This document shows, piece after piece, positions 21,700 through 30,028 of a stretch of 64,000 bases of DNA. Location of the stretch: positions 496,001-560,000 of the forward strand of contig NZ_SMTK01000002.1 of NCBI RefSeq assembly GCF_004357995.1, given 5' to 3'. The stretch's first letter is position 1. Each line of letters opens with the position of its first letter. Position numbers and translations under genes: made by a program. The notes under the pieces were generated by a model, which searched no databases, was not told the DNA's origin, and saw nothing but the letters and a program-made list of their open reading frames with translations. Source of the stretch: Arthrobacter crusticola. Lineage in GTDB: Bacteria > Actinomycetota > Actinomycetes > Actinomycetales > Micrococcaceae.

Positions 21700-21899
21700 C
21701 GCGCGGGTACGCCACGGGCCCGCCCGGAGCCGCCCCAGGGTGTCTCTTGTCACACGGGCAGGTGTTCAGGATCTCGTGCGACCGGAGGGTGCCACCTGCG
21801 CCCGGGATGCAGTAACGGCGGCGCCGGGGCCGGCCGGGCGGTCGGTGCTGCGTCCCCGATGGAGGGCCGGGCGGCGCAGGTCCTCAGGCGCCGTCCCGA

Positions 21900-21905
21900 T
21901 AGAGT
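21900..21905 (+). promoter_or_regulatory. -10 box of FemAB gene
   Basis: TAGAGT, 6 nt before the ATG at 21912; no ribosome binding site. Confidence 0.5.
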
Positions 21906-21911
21906 TGGCCC

Positions 21912-22937
21912 ATGAGCCTCTCCGTAACGCCCTGCCTTGACCGCGCCCTCTGGGATGCCGGTGTGAACGCCCTGTCCGGCCACCCCCAGCAGCTGTGGGG
22001 GTGGGGCCAGACCAAGGCGGACCACGGGTGGTCGGTCGAGCGCGTCGAGGTGCGCGACGGCGGCACGACGGTCGGCTCGGCGCAGGTGCTGCTGCGGAAG
22101 CTCCCGTTCCCCCTGCGCAGCCTCGCCTACATCCCGCGGGGACCTCAGGCCCTTGAAGGCCGCGAAGTCGAGGTCCTCGACGCCGTCGCGGCGCACGTTT
22201 CCTCGTCCCACGGCTCCGTCGCGCTCTCGATCGAACCGGACTGGGAGGCCGGCAGCGCGGTCGAGGCGCGCCTGGCCTCCGCCGGCTGGAAGCGCAGCGC
22301 CAATACGATCCTCATCGGGCGCACCCTGATCCTGGACCTCACGCAGTCCACCGAGGACCTGCTGGCGGGGATGAGCAAGAAGCACCGCCAGTACATCCGC
22401 AAGTCCGGCCGTGAGGCCCTCGACTACCGGCGGGTCGTCCGCGGGGAGCTGCCGGCCTGCCTGGCCGTCTACCGCCAGACGGCGGAGCGGGCGGGCTTCG
22501 GAATCCACGAGGACGCCTACTACTTCGACATCTTCGACAACCTGGGCGAGGCCTCCCCGGTGTACGCTGCGTTCTCCGGCACCGAGGTGGTGGCCTTCCT
22601 CTGGCTCTCCGCCAGCGACGCCACGTCCTTCGAGCTGTACGGCGGAATGACTGAGGAGGGCGAGAAGCTCCGCGCGAACTACGCCCTGAAGTGGTTCGCC
22701 ATCGAGGAGATGAAGCACCGGGGGATCACCCGCTATGACTTCAACGGACTCCTCAACGATGGTGTCTCGAAGTTCAAGATGGGCTGGGCCGGCCACGAGG
22801 ATCAGCTGATGGGCACCTGGGACAAGGCGCTCTCGCCCCTGTACCCGGTGTTCGCGTCGGCCTTGCCGCTGGCCAAGACCGCGGTGCGGGGCGGCCGGGT
22901 GCTGGTCGGGGCAGCCGCGGCCAAGCTCCGCCGCTGA
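21912..22937 (+). CDS. FemAB/FemX-type peptidoglycan peptidyltransferase
   Basis: A 341-residue cytoplasmic enzyme with two GNAT-like halves. Fem-family features are LTQSTEDLLAGMSKKHRQYIRKS in the centre and GITRYDFNGLLNDGVSKFKMGWAGHEDQLMGTWD near the C-terminus. Family members add amino acids from aminoacyl-tRNA to the lipid II stem peptide and so build the interpeptide bridge. Micrococcaceae vary widely in cross-bridge composition, so the amino acid transferred cannot be predicted. A 17-bp tandem duplication covers the stop codon. The mRNA is probably leaderless. Confidence 0.9.
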   Translation: MSLSVTPCLDRALWDAGVNALSGHPQQLWGWGQTKADHGWSVERVEVRDGGTTVGSAQVLLRKLPFPLRSLAYIPRGPQALEGREVEVLDAVAAHVSSSHGSVALSIEPDWEAGSAVEARLASAGWKRSANTILIGRTLILDLTQSTEDLLAGMSKKHRQYIRKSGREALDYRRVVRGELPACLAVYRQTAERAGFGIHEDAYYFDIFDNLGEASPVYAAFSGTEVVAFLWLSASDATSFELYGGMTEEGEKLRANYALKWFAIEEMKHRGITRYDFNGLLNDGVSKFKMGWAGHEDQLMGTWDKALSPLYPVFASALPLAKTAVRGGRVLVGAAAAKLRR

Positions 22938-22964
22938 CCTTGCCCCGCCGCTGACCTTGCCCCG
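22931..22964. repeat. 17-bp perfect tandem duplication over the FemAB stop codon
   Basis: ccgctgaccttgccccg occurs twice head-to-tail (22931-22947, 22948-22964). The first copy contains the in-frame TGA. Confidence 0.85.
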
Positions 22965-22972
22965 CGCCGGGC

Positions 22973-24271
22973 TCAGGCGCCGTCGGCCCCGTCCACATCT
23001 CCACCGACGGTGACGGCGAAGGCGAGGACGCCCTCGTCGGTGCTATCCCCGGCCGGCCGCACCAGGACGGGCGCTTCCCCGGCGGGGATGAAGGCGCTTT
23101 GGCCCCGGGTCAGCAGCAGGTCGGAGGCGGGGGAATCGAGCAGGATCGAGCCGGAGACGGCGAGGACCACCGTTGGCCCGTGCTGCGCCAGCGGCACGTG
23201 GGAGGGGGCCATGCTTCCCTCCTGCCCGGGACCGGACACCGGGCCGAGAGCGATGCGCTGGAGTTGGAACTCCGCGAACGGCGGGCGGTACAGCTCCTGG
23301 CCGAGCATTGTGCGCTCGGGCTGCAGCGCCGGAGGTGCGAGCGGCTCGAACACGACGGTCCCCAGGAGCTCGCGCGTGTCGACGTGCTTGGGGGTCAGCC
23401 CGCCGCGGAGCACGTTGTCCGAGGAGGCCATGACCTCGATGCCGAGCCCGCTGAGGTAGGCGTGGATGTTTCCGGCGGGAAGGTAGAGGACCTCCCCGGG
23501 CTGCAGTGAGACCCGGTTGAGCAGCAGGGCGATCAGGACGCCGGGGTCGCCGGGGTACTGCGAACCGAGTTCGGCCACGGTCGCCAGGTCTCGGGTGAAT
23601 CGGGGGTCGCCGGCGTCCCCGGATCCTTCCGGCGGGGCCGATACGGCGGCCTCGACCGCCGCGACGATCTCCGGACCGGCGGCGATAAGCATCTCGAAGC
23701 CCGAACGCAGCCCGGCGGAGCCGGAGCCGAGCTCCGCGGCCACCGCGCCGAGCACCTCGGCCTCCTCCGAGCCTGGCTCCACCAGGGTTTCGAGGTGGGT
23801 GAAGACGGCGGCGGCGTCGGCCAGCGGCCGGAACCCGCACAGCGCCTCAAAGGGGGAGAGGGCGAACACCATCTCGGGCTTGGCGCTGCGGTCCTTGTAG
23901 TTGCGCTCGGGCGCATCCGCCGGGACACCGGCGCGCTCCTCGGCGTCGAAGCCCGCCTCCGCCTGCCCGGTGCTGGGGTGCACCTGCAGCGAGAGCGCCG
24001 ACCCGGCGGCGAGCACCTTCATCAGGTAGGGGAGCCGGCGCCCGAACCGCGCCGCCACCTCCGCGCCCAGGGTTCCGTCGGGGTCGGCGTCGATGACCGC
24101 GTTCAACGGGGAGCGTCCGTCCGGCAGTTCCGCGACGGACGGCGCTCCGGGGTGGGCGCCGATCCACAGTTCTGCCTCCGGCCCGCCGGAGGGGGCCCTT
24201 CCCAGGAGCTCGGCGATCGCGGTCCGGGAGCCCCACGCGTAAGGCCGGATGGTGTTCTCGAGCAGGTACAT
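22973..24271 (-). CDS. manA: Mannose-6-phosphate isomerase, class I
   Basis: A 432-residue zinc isomerase converting fructose-6-phosphate to mannose-6-phosphate, the entry to GDP-mannose and polyprenyl-phosphate mannose. The zinc-site and signature regions are ALSLQVHPS, EMVFALSPFEALCGF and YLPAGNIHAYLSGLGIEVMASSDNVLRGG. Start ATG 24271 has AGGAG four bases upstream; an upstream in-frame extension of 12 residues is not conserved. It is the last gene of the purK-purE-LCP-manA run, 20 bp after the LCP stop. It feeds mannose donors to the mannosyltransferases in this window. Confidence 0.95.
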   Translation of the reverse strand: MYLLENTIRPYAWGSRTAIAELLGRAPSGGPEAELWIGAHPGAPSVAELPDGRSPLNAVIDADPDGTLGAEVAARFGRRLPYLMKVLAAGSALSLQVHPSTGQAEAGFDAEERAGVPADAPERNYKDRSAKPEMVFALSPFEALCGFRPLADAAAVFTHLETLVEPGSEEAEVLGAVAAELGSGSAGLRSGFEMLIAAGPEIVAAVEAAVSAPPEGSGDAGDPRFTRDLATVAELGSQYPGDPGVLIALLLNRVSLQPGEVLYLPAGNIHAYLSGLGIEVMASSDNVLRGGLTPKHVDTRELLGTVVFEPLAPPALQPERTMLGQELYRPPFAEFQLQRIALGPVSGPGQEGSMAPSHVPLAQHGPTVVLAVSGSILLDSPASDLLLTRGQSAFIPAGEAPVLVRPAGDSTDEGVLAFAVTVGGDVDGADGA

Positions 24272-24291
24272 GGCGCTCCTCTTCGTCGGGG

Positions 24292-25872
24292 TCAGGCCGG
24301 GGAGCATTCCCCGTTGTTGGCCAGCAGCGTGCTCAGGGTGGCGTCGTCACCGATGGCGGCGAGCTGGTCGAGGTATTCCTGGGTGATGCCCGGATCCGTG
24401 GTCTGCGCAGGCAGCACGGTGGCGAAGCCTGCGCGCTCGAGACCGGGCAGTTCCCCGGCGGCTCCGGCATCGGTTCCGGAGGCCGCGGCGAGCTCCTGCT
24501 GGACGCGGGAGTGGATGTCGTCGAAGTTGGGGTAGGTGACGAAGTTGTCGGCCGGGGTGCCGAAGTCCGGCGGGCCGATGGTCAGGCGCCGCGTCTCGTG
24601 CTCCTTGGCCTTCAGCGCCAGGTCCACGAAGCTTCCCAGCTGGTCCTGGGGGATGTCGGTCTCGACGACCTGGGTTCCGGCCGCGGCAATCGCCTGGAAG
24701 TGGGTGAGCAGCGTCGCCGGGTCGAGCTGGGCGATCATGGCCTGCTGCACGCACTGCTGCCGGGCGATGCGGTCATAGTCGGTGACGAACTCGCGCGAGC
24801 GGGCGTACCAGAGGGCGTGGAAGCCGTCGAGGGTCTGGACTCCCGGCGGAATCCAGCCTTCGGGCGGGTAGTGGCGCACCGGGTCGGTTCCCGGGATGTC
24901 CGGGCCCGAGATGGGAACCCAGCCGCCGGCGTTGATGCGGATGCCGCCCATCGCGTCGATGAGCTCCTCAAAGCCGTTGAGGTCGACGAGGAGGTAGCCC
25001 TGCACCTCGAGGCCGAGCACTCCGGACGCGGCGTCCATCATGGCCTCGGCCCCCGGGTCCTTGCTGCCCGGGTAGAGGTCGGCGTAATTCTGCGACACCG
25101 TGGTGTAGAGGCTGTTGATGATGCACTCGTCGCCGCAGTTGTAGCCGTCGGGGTACACCTCGCGCATAGGCGAGTCCTCCGGGAACGGAGCGTTCTGGAA
25201 GTTGCGCGGGATGCTGAAGGTGGTCGTCGCCCCGGTCTTGGCGTCGACGCTGATGACGGAGATGCTGTCGGGGCGGCGTCCGGTGCGGTCCTCCCCGGCG
25301 TCGCCTCCCATCAGCAGGAAGTTGTAGCGGCCGTCGACGGGTTCGAAGGCCGGCCCGGCCTGGAAGATCGAGCCGACGGTGGAGCGGCCCAGCCCCAGCA
25401 GGTAGGCGCCGTAGGCGAGCGAGCCGCTGGTGGCGAACATGACGACGGCCAGGGCGGCGGCCACCACGGGCCGCGTTCCGCGCTCGAGCAGCGGCAGGCA
25501 GATGATCCGCAGGGTGTTGATGAACAGGAACGCCCAGCCGGCGGCCAGCGCCAGCAGCACGGCGATCAGGAGCAGCGACCACAGCTGGTGGGTTACGAGG
25601 GTCACGAGGATCTGCCGGTTCACGGCGGCCAGGACGGCGCCGCCGATGGCCAGGACCCAAACGCTGAGGGTGACCCGCAGCGCCCGGCGGCCGAGGCGCC
25701 GGTCGCCGGCGACGATTTGGGCCGAACCGGGCAGGAACAGTGTCAGGACGAGCAGGAAGAAGGCACGCTTGGTCCGCACCTCGGCAGGGGCCGACTGGGG
25801 GTAGCGCACCGGATCGGTGAGCTGCCCGCGGTCGCCACGCGCGGGGGTGGGGGCACTGGGGTTGTCGATCAT
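24292..25872 (-). CDS. LytR-CpsA-Psr (LCP) family wall-polymer ligase
   Basis: A 526-residue membrane protein. Four hydrophobic segments occupy about residues 36-165, more than the single anchor of classical LCP enzymes. The extracellular LCP domain starts near residue 185 ([27 protein letters not shown]). It contains the conserved Arg/Asp residues that bind the polyprenyl-diphosphate head, and the late motif [23 protein letters not shown] proteins transfer secondary wall glycopolymers from lipid carriers to peptidoglycan. Its ATG overlaps the purE stop by four bases (ATGA). Confidence 0.92.
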   Translation of the reverse strand: MIDNPSAPTPARGDRGQLTDPVRYPQSAPAEVRTKRAFFLLVLTLFLPGSAQIVAGDRRLGRRALRVTLSVWVLAIGGAVLAAVNRQILVTLVTHQLWSLLLIAVLLALAAGWAFLFINTLRIICLPLLERGTRPVVAAALAVVMFATSGSLAYGAYLLGLGRSTVGSIFQAGPAFEPVDGRYNFLLMGGDAGEDRTGRRPDSISVISVDAKTGATTTFSIPRNFQNAPFPEDSPMREVYPDGYNCGDECIINSLYTTVSQNYADLYPGSKDPGAEAMMDAASGVLGLEVQGYLLVDLNGFEELIDAMGGIRINAGGWVPISGPDIPGTDPVRHYPPEGWIPPGVQTLDGFHALWYARSREFVTDYDRIARQQCVQQAMIAQLDPATLLTHFQAIAAAGTQVVETDIPQDQLGSFVDLALKAKEHETRRLTIGPPDFGTPADNFVTYPNFDDIHSRVQQELAAASGTDAGAAGELPGLERAGFATVLPAQTTDPGITQEYLDQLAAIGDDATLSTLLANNGECSPA

Positions 25873-26399
25873 GGGGCCTCCGTCGCCCGGTGGGCGGCGC
25901 GCCCGCGCAGGGCGGCGCCCTTCGCTGTGGCCGTCTCCTTCAGGTCCGCCGCGAAGGAGATGAGTCCGGTCCGCAGCCTATCGGCGGTTTCGCCCTCACC
26001 GGCGGCAAGGATGCGGGCGGCGAGCAGTCCCGCGTTGCGGGCTCCGCCGATTGAGACGGTGGCCACGGGCACACCCGCGGGCATCTGGACGATGGAGAGC
26101 AGCGAGTCCATGCCGTCGAGGTACTTCAGCGGGACGGGCACGCCGATCACCGGCAGGGGGGTCACGGCGGCGAGCATCCCGGGCAGGTGCGCGGCTCCGC
26201 CCGCCCCGGCGATCAGGACGCGCAGCCCGCGCGCGTGCGCCTGCCGGCCGTACTCGATCATTTCCACGGGCATCCGGTGCGCCGAGACGACGTCGGCCTC
26301 GTAGGCGATCCCGAACTCGTCGAGGGCCGCGGCCGCCTGCTCCATGACGGGCCAGTCCGAATCCGAACCCATCACCAGTCCCACCAGGGGGTTGCTCAC
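25869..26399 (-). CDS. purE: N5-carboxyaminoimidazole ribonucleotide mutase
   Basis: A 176-residue class I PurE that moves the carboxylate of N5-CAIR to give CAIR in de novo purine synthesis. [13 protein letters not shown] carries the phosphate-binding serines, and SAHRMP holds the catalytic His. The downstream motif [15 protein letters not shown] is typical. The C-terminal ~15 residues form an unusual basic extension. Start GTG 26399 shares one base with the purK stop. It is the central gene of purK-purE-LCP. Confidence 0.96.
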   Translation of the reverse strand: MSNPLVGLVMGSDSDWPVMEQAAAALDEFGIAYEADVVSAHRMPVEMIEYGRQAHARGLRVLIAGAGGAAHLPGMLAAVTPLPVIGVPVPLKYLDGMDSLLSIVQMPAGVPVATVSIGGARNAGLLAARILAAGEGETADRLRTGLISFAADLKETATAKGAALRGRAAHRATEAP

Positions 26400-27568
26400 T
26401 ATTGTTCCTTCCAGGAATCGGTGCCGTCGCGCAGGATCGCAGCGGTCCTGCCGGCCCGGGCCCGGACCGTCTGGAGGTCCTCACCCGCCGCGGCAACGAC
26501 GTTCACGTGGCCGATCTTGCGGCCCGGGCGCACCTCTTTGCCGTAGAAGTGCACTTTAGCCGACGGGTCCGCGGCGAGGGCCGCGGCGTAGGCGCCGAAG
26601 ATGTCGGTGTTGGCCCCGCCCAGGTAGTTCTTCATCACCACGACCGGTCCGGTCGGGGAGGTGTCCCCGAGCGGAAGGTCGAGGACGGCCCGCAGATGCT
26701 GTTCAAACTGGCCGGTGACGGAGCCGTCCATTGTCCAGTGCCCCGAGTTGTGGGGGCGCATCGCCAGTTCATTGATGAGGAAGCCCTGAGGGGAGGCGGG
26801 CGTTTCGAAGAGTTCAACGGCCATCACGCCGGTCACCTCCAGCGCCTCGGCGAGGCGCAGCGCCGCCTCGGTAGCGGCGGCGGCCACCGACGGGTCGAGC
26901 CCCTGGGCCGGTGCGATGACCTCGTCACAGACGCTCGCGACCTGGATCGAGTGCACGACGGGCCAGGCCCGGGTCCTGCCCGACGGCGTGCGTGCCACGA
27001 GGACCGACAGTTCGCGCTCGAACGGCACGAACTGCTCCGCGAGGAGATCGCCTGCACCGAACCAGGCGGCGGCCCGGGGGAGGTCCGCCGGCGTCTCCAG
27101 GACGAGGACGCCCTTGCCGTCATAGCCGCCGCGGGGGGTCTTGAGGACCACGGGCCAGCCGGCGGAGCGGCCGAAGGCCTCAAGGGCGCCGAGGTCGGCG
27201 ACGGGGGCCCAGCGCGGGTTGGGCAGGCCAAGGTCCTCGACCGCCCGGCGCATCCGCAGCTTGTCCTGGGCGTGGGCGAGGGCCGAGGGGCGCGGCTGCA
27301 CATTGACCCCTTCGGCGGTCAGCTGCTCCAGCAGCTCGCCGGGAACATGCTCGTGGTCGAAGGTCAGCACATCGACTCCAGCGGCGAATGCGCGCAGCGC
27401 CGAGAGGTCGGTGTAGTCACCGACGGTTGACGAGGCGACGGCGGCCACGGCCGATACACCGGGCCCCTCCGCCAGGACCCTCAGTTCCAGGCCCAGCTCA
27501 ATCGCCGGCGCTGCCATCATGCGGGCCAGCTGGCCACCGCCCACTACGCCAATTACGGGAAAAGTCAC
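26399..27568 (-). CDS. purK: N5-carboxyaminoimidazole ribonucleotide synthase
   Basis: A 389-residue ATP-grasp enzyme that makes N5-CAIR from AIR, bicarbonate and ATP. The N-terminal motif is [12 protein letters not shown], the ATP-grasp loop [11 protein letters not shown], and the metal-site region [18 protein letters not shown]. Product and substrate connect directly to PurE, which starts on its last base. Start GTG 27568 follows a -10 box by 6 nt. Carbonic anhydrase in this window could supply the bicarbonate. Confidence 0.96.
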   Translation of the reverse strand: MTFPVIGVVGGGQLARMMAAPAIELGLELRVLAEGPGVSAVAAVASSTVGDYTDLSALRAFAAGVDVLTFDHEHVPGELLEQLTAEGVNVQPRPSALAHAQDKLRMRRAVEDLGLPNPRWAPVADLGALEAFGRSAGWPVVLKTPRGGYDGKGVLVLETPADLPRAAAWFGAGDLLAEQFVPFERELSVLVARTPSGRTRAWPVVHSIQVASVCDEVIAPAQGLDPSVAAAATEAALRLAEALEVTGVMAVELFETPASPQGFLINELAMRPHNSGHWTMDGSVTGQFEQHLRAVLDLPLGDTSPTGPVVVMKNYLGGANTDIFGAYAAALAADPSAKVHFYGKEVRPGRKIGHVNVVAAAGEDLQTVRARAGRTAAILRDGTDSWKEQ

Positions 27569-27574
27569 TATCTC

Positions 27575-27580
27575 AGGGTA
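27575..27580 (-). promoter_or_regulatory. -10 box of the purK-purE-LCP operon
   Basis: TACCCT, 6 nt before the GTG at 27568. Confidence 0.5.
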
Positions 27581-27693
27581 CCTACCAGCGCAGCCATCGC
27601 TGGGATGCGGGGAGCCGAACGGGGCGGAAGAGGTAGGAAACGCACAGGTTCGGACCGTAAGATGGGGGCTCGTACGCCACGCGCCGGCGCGGA

Positions 27694-27717
27694 GCGGAAC
27701 ACCGCCCGGTGTTCCGC
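27694..27717. promoter_or_regulatory. Perfect 10-bp stem hairpin upstream of GtrA gene
   Basis: GCGGAACACC pairs exactly with GGTGTTCCGC across the loop GCCC. It lies 30 nt downstream of a possible TAAGAT -10 (27658-27663) and 70 nt before the GtrA start. No U-tract follows on either strand. It could be a leader structure or protein-binding site. Confidence 0.5.
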
Positions 27718-27787
27718 CGGACCGCCCGCCGCGGCGCGCCGGACGCTCCGCGGTGGACGGTAATTACCCTTTGACCGCGGAGGTCGC

Positions 27788-28345
27788 ATGTCAGCAGTTA
27801 CGGAACGCATCCGGGGCCTCGTCTCCCTCTTCTGGCGGGAACTTGCCAAGTTCGGGGCCGTCGGGGGAGTGGCGTTTGTCATAGACAACGGGCTCTTCTG
27901 GTGGCTGATCCACGGCCCGATGGCCGGCAGTGAGGTCAAGGCCCGTTTCGTCTCCGCGTCCGTGGCGACCGTGTTCGCCTGGGTCGCCAACCGCTACTGG
28001 ACCTTCCGGCGCCGCAGGCAGCCCAACCCGCTGCGCGAATTCTCGATGTTCGTCCTGATCAACGTGGTCGGAATGGGCATCGCCGCCGGCTGCGTGTGGC
28101 TCGCCAAGTATCCCTTCGGAATCCTCGACCCCAACCTGCTGTTTCTCGCCGGAATCGCCGGCACGGTGCTCGCGACCGCCGTGCGGTTCGTGGCCTACCG
28201 GTTCTGGGTCTTCAACGCCGAACTCGACGCGGACCCGAACTTCAGCCAGGACCACGAGCTCCTGCATCTCCACACCGGTGCCCTGCCCGGGGCGGGGGCG
28301 GGCGGAAACGTCCGCATCGGCACCGGGGACCCCGACCCGAAGTAG
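27788..28345 (+). CDS. GtrA-like membrane protein
   Basis: A 185-residue protein with four membrane helices (about residues 22-40, 52-68, 83-104 and 113-133). ELAKFGAVGGVAFVIDNGLFW and ANRYWTFRRR are typical of the GtrA/DPMS family. Relatives flip polyprenyl-linked sugars across the membrane. Divergent GtrA beside purK/purE is a conserved actinobacterial arrangement. The C-terminus is a soluble His/Gly-rich tail. Start ATG 27788 has GGAGGT close upstream. Confidence 0.88.
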   Translation: MSAVTERIRGLVSLFWRELAKFGAVGGVAFVIDNGLFWWLIHGPMAGSEVKARFVSASVATVFAWVANRYWTFRRRRQPNPLREFSMFVLINVVGMGIAAGCVWLAKYPFGILDPNLLFLAGIAGTVLATAVRFVAYRFWVFNAELDADPNFSQDHELLHLHTGALPGAGAGGNVRIGTGDPDPK

Positions 28346-28370
28346 TCCGGGTCCGGCGCTCCTCCGGACT
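28344..28370. terminator. Hairpin between convergent GtrA and TIGR03089 genes
   Basis: AGTCCGG and CCGGACT form a 7-bp stem across 13 nt and overlap both stop codons. A bidirectional terminator is likely but lacks U-tracts. Confidence 0.5.
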
Positions 28371-29137
28371 CAGCCGGCGTCTGCGGTGAAAGCCGCGCGG
28401 GTGCCCACGCGCTCGCCGTCGAGCAGGCTCTGCGTCACGGCTACCTCGGGGTGCACCACCACGAGGGTCCCGTCGACGCTCCAGACCGCCAGTGCCGCCG
28501 CCAGCGCACGCGGCAGGGATGTCTCCGCTCCCAGGAGCACGACGCCGGAGGGCTCCGGTGACGCCGCAAAGAGCCGGTTCAGCCCGGCGACCGTCAGGGC
28601 ATCCGGCGTGGTACCGGACTCGTTTGGTCCGGCGCCTTCGAACAGGACCGTGGAGGCTTCCTGGGCGACGGCGTCAGCGAAATAATCGCCGTAGGAACGC
28701 ACCTCGGCGGCGTAGTCGACCGCGCCCGCCGGCAGCGGAGCGGGCCAGCGCAGGGCCAGCGCGCCAAGGGCGACGGCGACCTGCACCGCCGGCGGGGCCA
28801 CCTCCCGTTCGGCCGAGGTCACCACAAGGTCCGCGCCCGACGCCGGGCCGGGATCGGTTCCCGGCGCGGCGGGTACCGGGGCGAGGACCGCCCCCACCTG
28901 CCAGCAGGCCAGCGCCCACACCAGGGACTTCCAGTGGACCGGAAGGTCCAGCTCCACGCGCGTACCGGTCCCGGCATCGAGTTCCTCAACGAGGAGGTTC
29001 GCCGTTTTCGCGACCCAGTTGTCGAACACCCTGCCCGACAGTTCGATGCGGCCGTCGGGGCCGTACCAGACGAGCCGCGGCGAGGTGGCTTGGCGCAGAC
29101 GGGAGAGGACGGCCGAGGGAGTGGGGTGCTGGTCCAT
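28370..29137 (-). CDS. TIGR03089 family protein (adenylation-fold fragment)
   Basis: A 255-residue protein matching the actinobacterial TIGR03089 family, which resembles the N-terminal part of AMP-forming acyl-CoA ligases. Visible similarity includes LSGRVFDNWVAKTANLLVEELDAGTGTRVELDLP and the segment HWKSLVWALACWQVGAVLAPV. The C-terminal adenylation and AMP-binding motifs of active ligases are absent, so it is probably not a complete ligase. Function unknown. The gene sits between the LCP/pur block and whiB, as in related genomes. Start ATG 29137 has GGAGAA seven bases upstream. Confidence 0.82.
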   Translation of the reverse strand: MDQHPTPSAVLSRLRQATSPRLVWYGPDGRIELSGRVFDNWVAKTANLLVEELDAGTGTRVELDLPVHWKSLVWALACWQVGAVLAPVPAAPGTDPGPASGADLVVTSAEREVAPPAVQVAVALGALALRWPAPLPAGAVDYAAEVRSYGDYFADAVAQEASTVLFEGAGPNESGTTPDALTVAGLNRLFAASPEPSGVVLLGAETSLPRALAAALAVWSVDGTLVVVHPEVAVTQSLLDGERVGTRAAFTADAG

Positions 29138-29348
29138 TGGATATTTCTCCGAAGGTGGGGACGGGTGACGCGCGATTAGAAGGACGTGCGCTTCCCAGCA
29201 TAGAATCGATGGGACGTGCGCACGGTGGGGAGGGCAGCTTCGGCATCCCGGGACCTTTCCAAGTAGTACGGAGGGTAATTCGAGTAGGTTTTCCCGCGTG
29301 GCGTTCGCCCGCAAATGGAATTCTGCTCTGTAAAATTGCCGCCCCCGC

Positions 29349-29377
29349 TTGACTCCTGTGTATTACACCCTTGTAAT
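29349..29377 (+). promoter_or_regulatory. whiB promoter with nested palindromes
   Basis: TTGACT, 17 nt, TGTAAT form a near-ideal sigma-A-type promoter. Two overlapping inverted repeats lie on it: GTGTATTACAC (29358-29368) and ATTACA-CCCT-TGTAAT (29362-29377), the latter ending on the -10. The leader to the start is about 75 nt. The rest of the gene-free stretch 29138-29458 holds the TIGR03089 start region; I see no other gene. Confidence 0.65.
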
Positions 29378-29458
29378 TAGGTATCGGATTTTTTCCAGCA
29401 CCCCGGCGCGAGCGTCGACCGGGATGAGGCTGGGACGGGGACACCGGAAGGGCTGACT

Positions 29459-30028
29459 ATGGGGAATCCAGAACGCGTCGAGGACCAACGCCACATCGCA
29501 GCGCATGCTTCGGCGCGCTACGGTTCACGGGGGGTGCCCGACGACTGGTTCCTTGACCCCGCCGACCCCGGTGCCGCCGAGCGGTACCGCGAGGACGTGC
29601 GCACTTCCCTGGAGGACCAGGCCACCGCGTTCCTCGCGGCGCATGAAGCACTGACCGACCTGCCGGAGGTCGAGCCGGGCCCGAGCAGCCTCCTCGTCCT
29701 GCCCGGCCGCTCCGACGACGCGTGGAGCGCTGCCGAACCGGCCCCAAGCGAGCGGAAGGCGCAGCCCGAGTGGCCCGCACTGCCGCCGGCCGGCGGCTAT
29801 GACGACGGCGAACTCGGCTGGCAGTCGGACGCGCTGTGCGCCCAGACCGACCCGGAGGCCTTCTTCCCCGAGAAGGGCGGCTCGACGCGGGACGCCAAGA
29901 AGGTCTGCGGTGCCTGCATGGTGCGCTCGGAATGCCTTGAGTACGCGCTTGAAAACGACGAACGCTTCGGCATCTGGGGCGGCCTCTCCGAGCGCGAGCG
30001 GCGCCGGTTGCGGAAGCGAGCAGTCTGA
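29459..30028 (+). CDS. WhiB-family iron-sulfur transcription factor (WhiB2-like)
   Basis: A 189-residue regulator. The C-terminal ~70 residues are a complete WhiB domain: Cys127, Cys150, Cys153 and Cys159 ligate a [4Fe-4S] cluster, and GIWGG (171-175) with the basic RERRRLRKR tail contacts sigma factor and DNA. The first ~115 residues form a long acidic/Pro-rich extension, as in several Micrococcaceae WhiB proteins. Location beside TIGR03089, GT2, DUF5719 and DUF3499 points to the WhiB2/WhmD type, which controls septation and division. Start ATG 29459 has GGAAGG seven bases upstream. It probably heads the whiB-GT2-DUF5719 transcript. Confidence 0.93.
   Translation: MGNPERVEDQRHIAAHASARYGSRGVPDDWFLDPADPGAAERYREDVRTSLEDQATAFLAAHEALTDLPEVEPGPSSLLVLPGRSDDAWSAAEPAPSERKAQPEWPALPPAGGYDDGELGWQSDALCAQTDPEAFFPEKGGSTRDAKKVCGACMVRSECLEYALENDERFGIWGGLSERERRRLRKRAV

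Noticed and set aside
19038-21815. Open plus-strand frame of 925 codons, largely antisense to the BCCT gene
   Set aside because: Composition is typical of a shadow frame in GC-rich DNA (Arg/Gly/Asp-rich); the minus strand encodes a complete, recognisable transporter.
29956-29968. 12-nt match (aacgacgaacgc) to the cassette palindrome inside whiB
   Set aside because: It encodes the conserved NDERFG segment of the WhiB domain and has no palindromic partner; coincidence.
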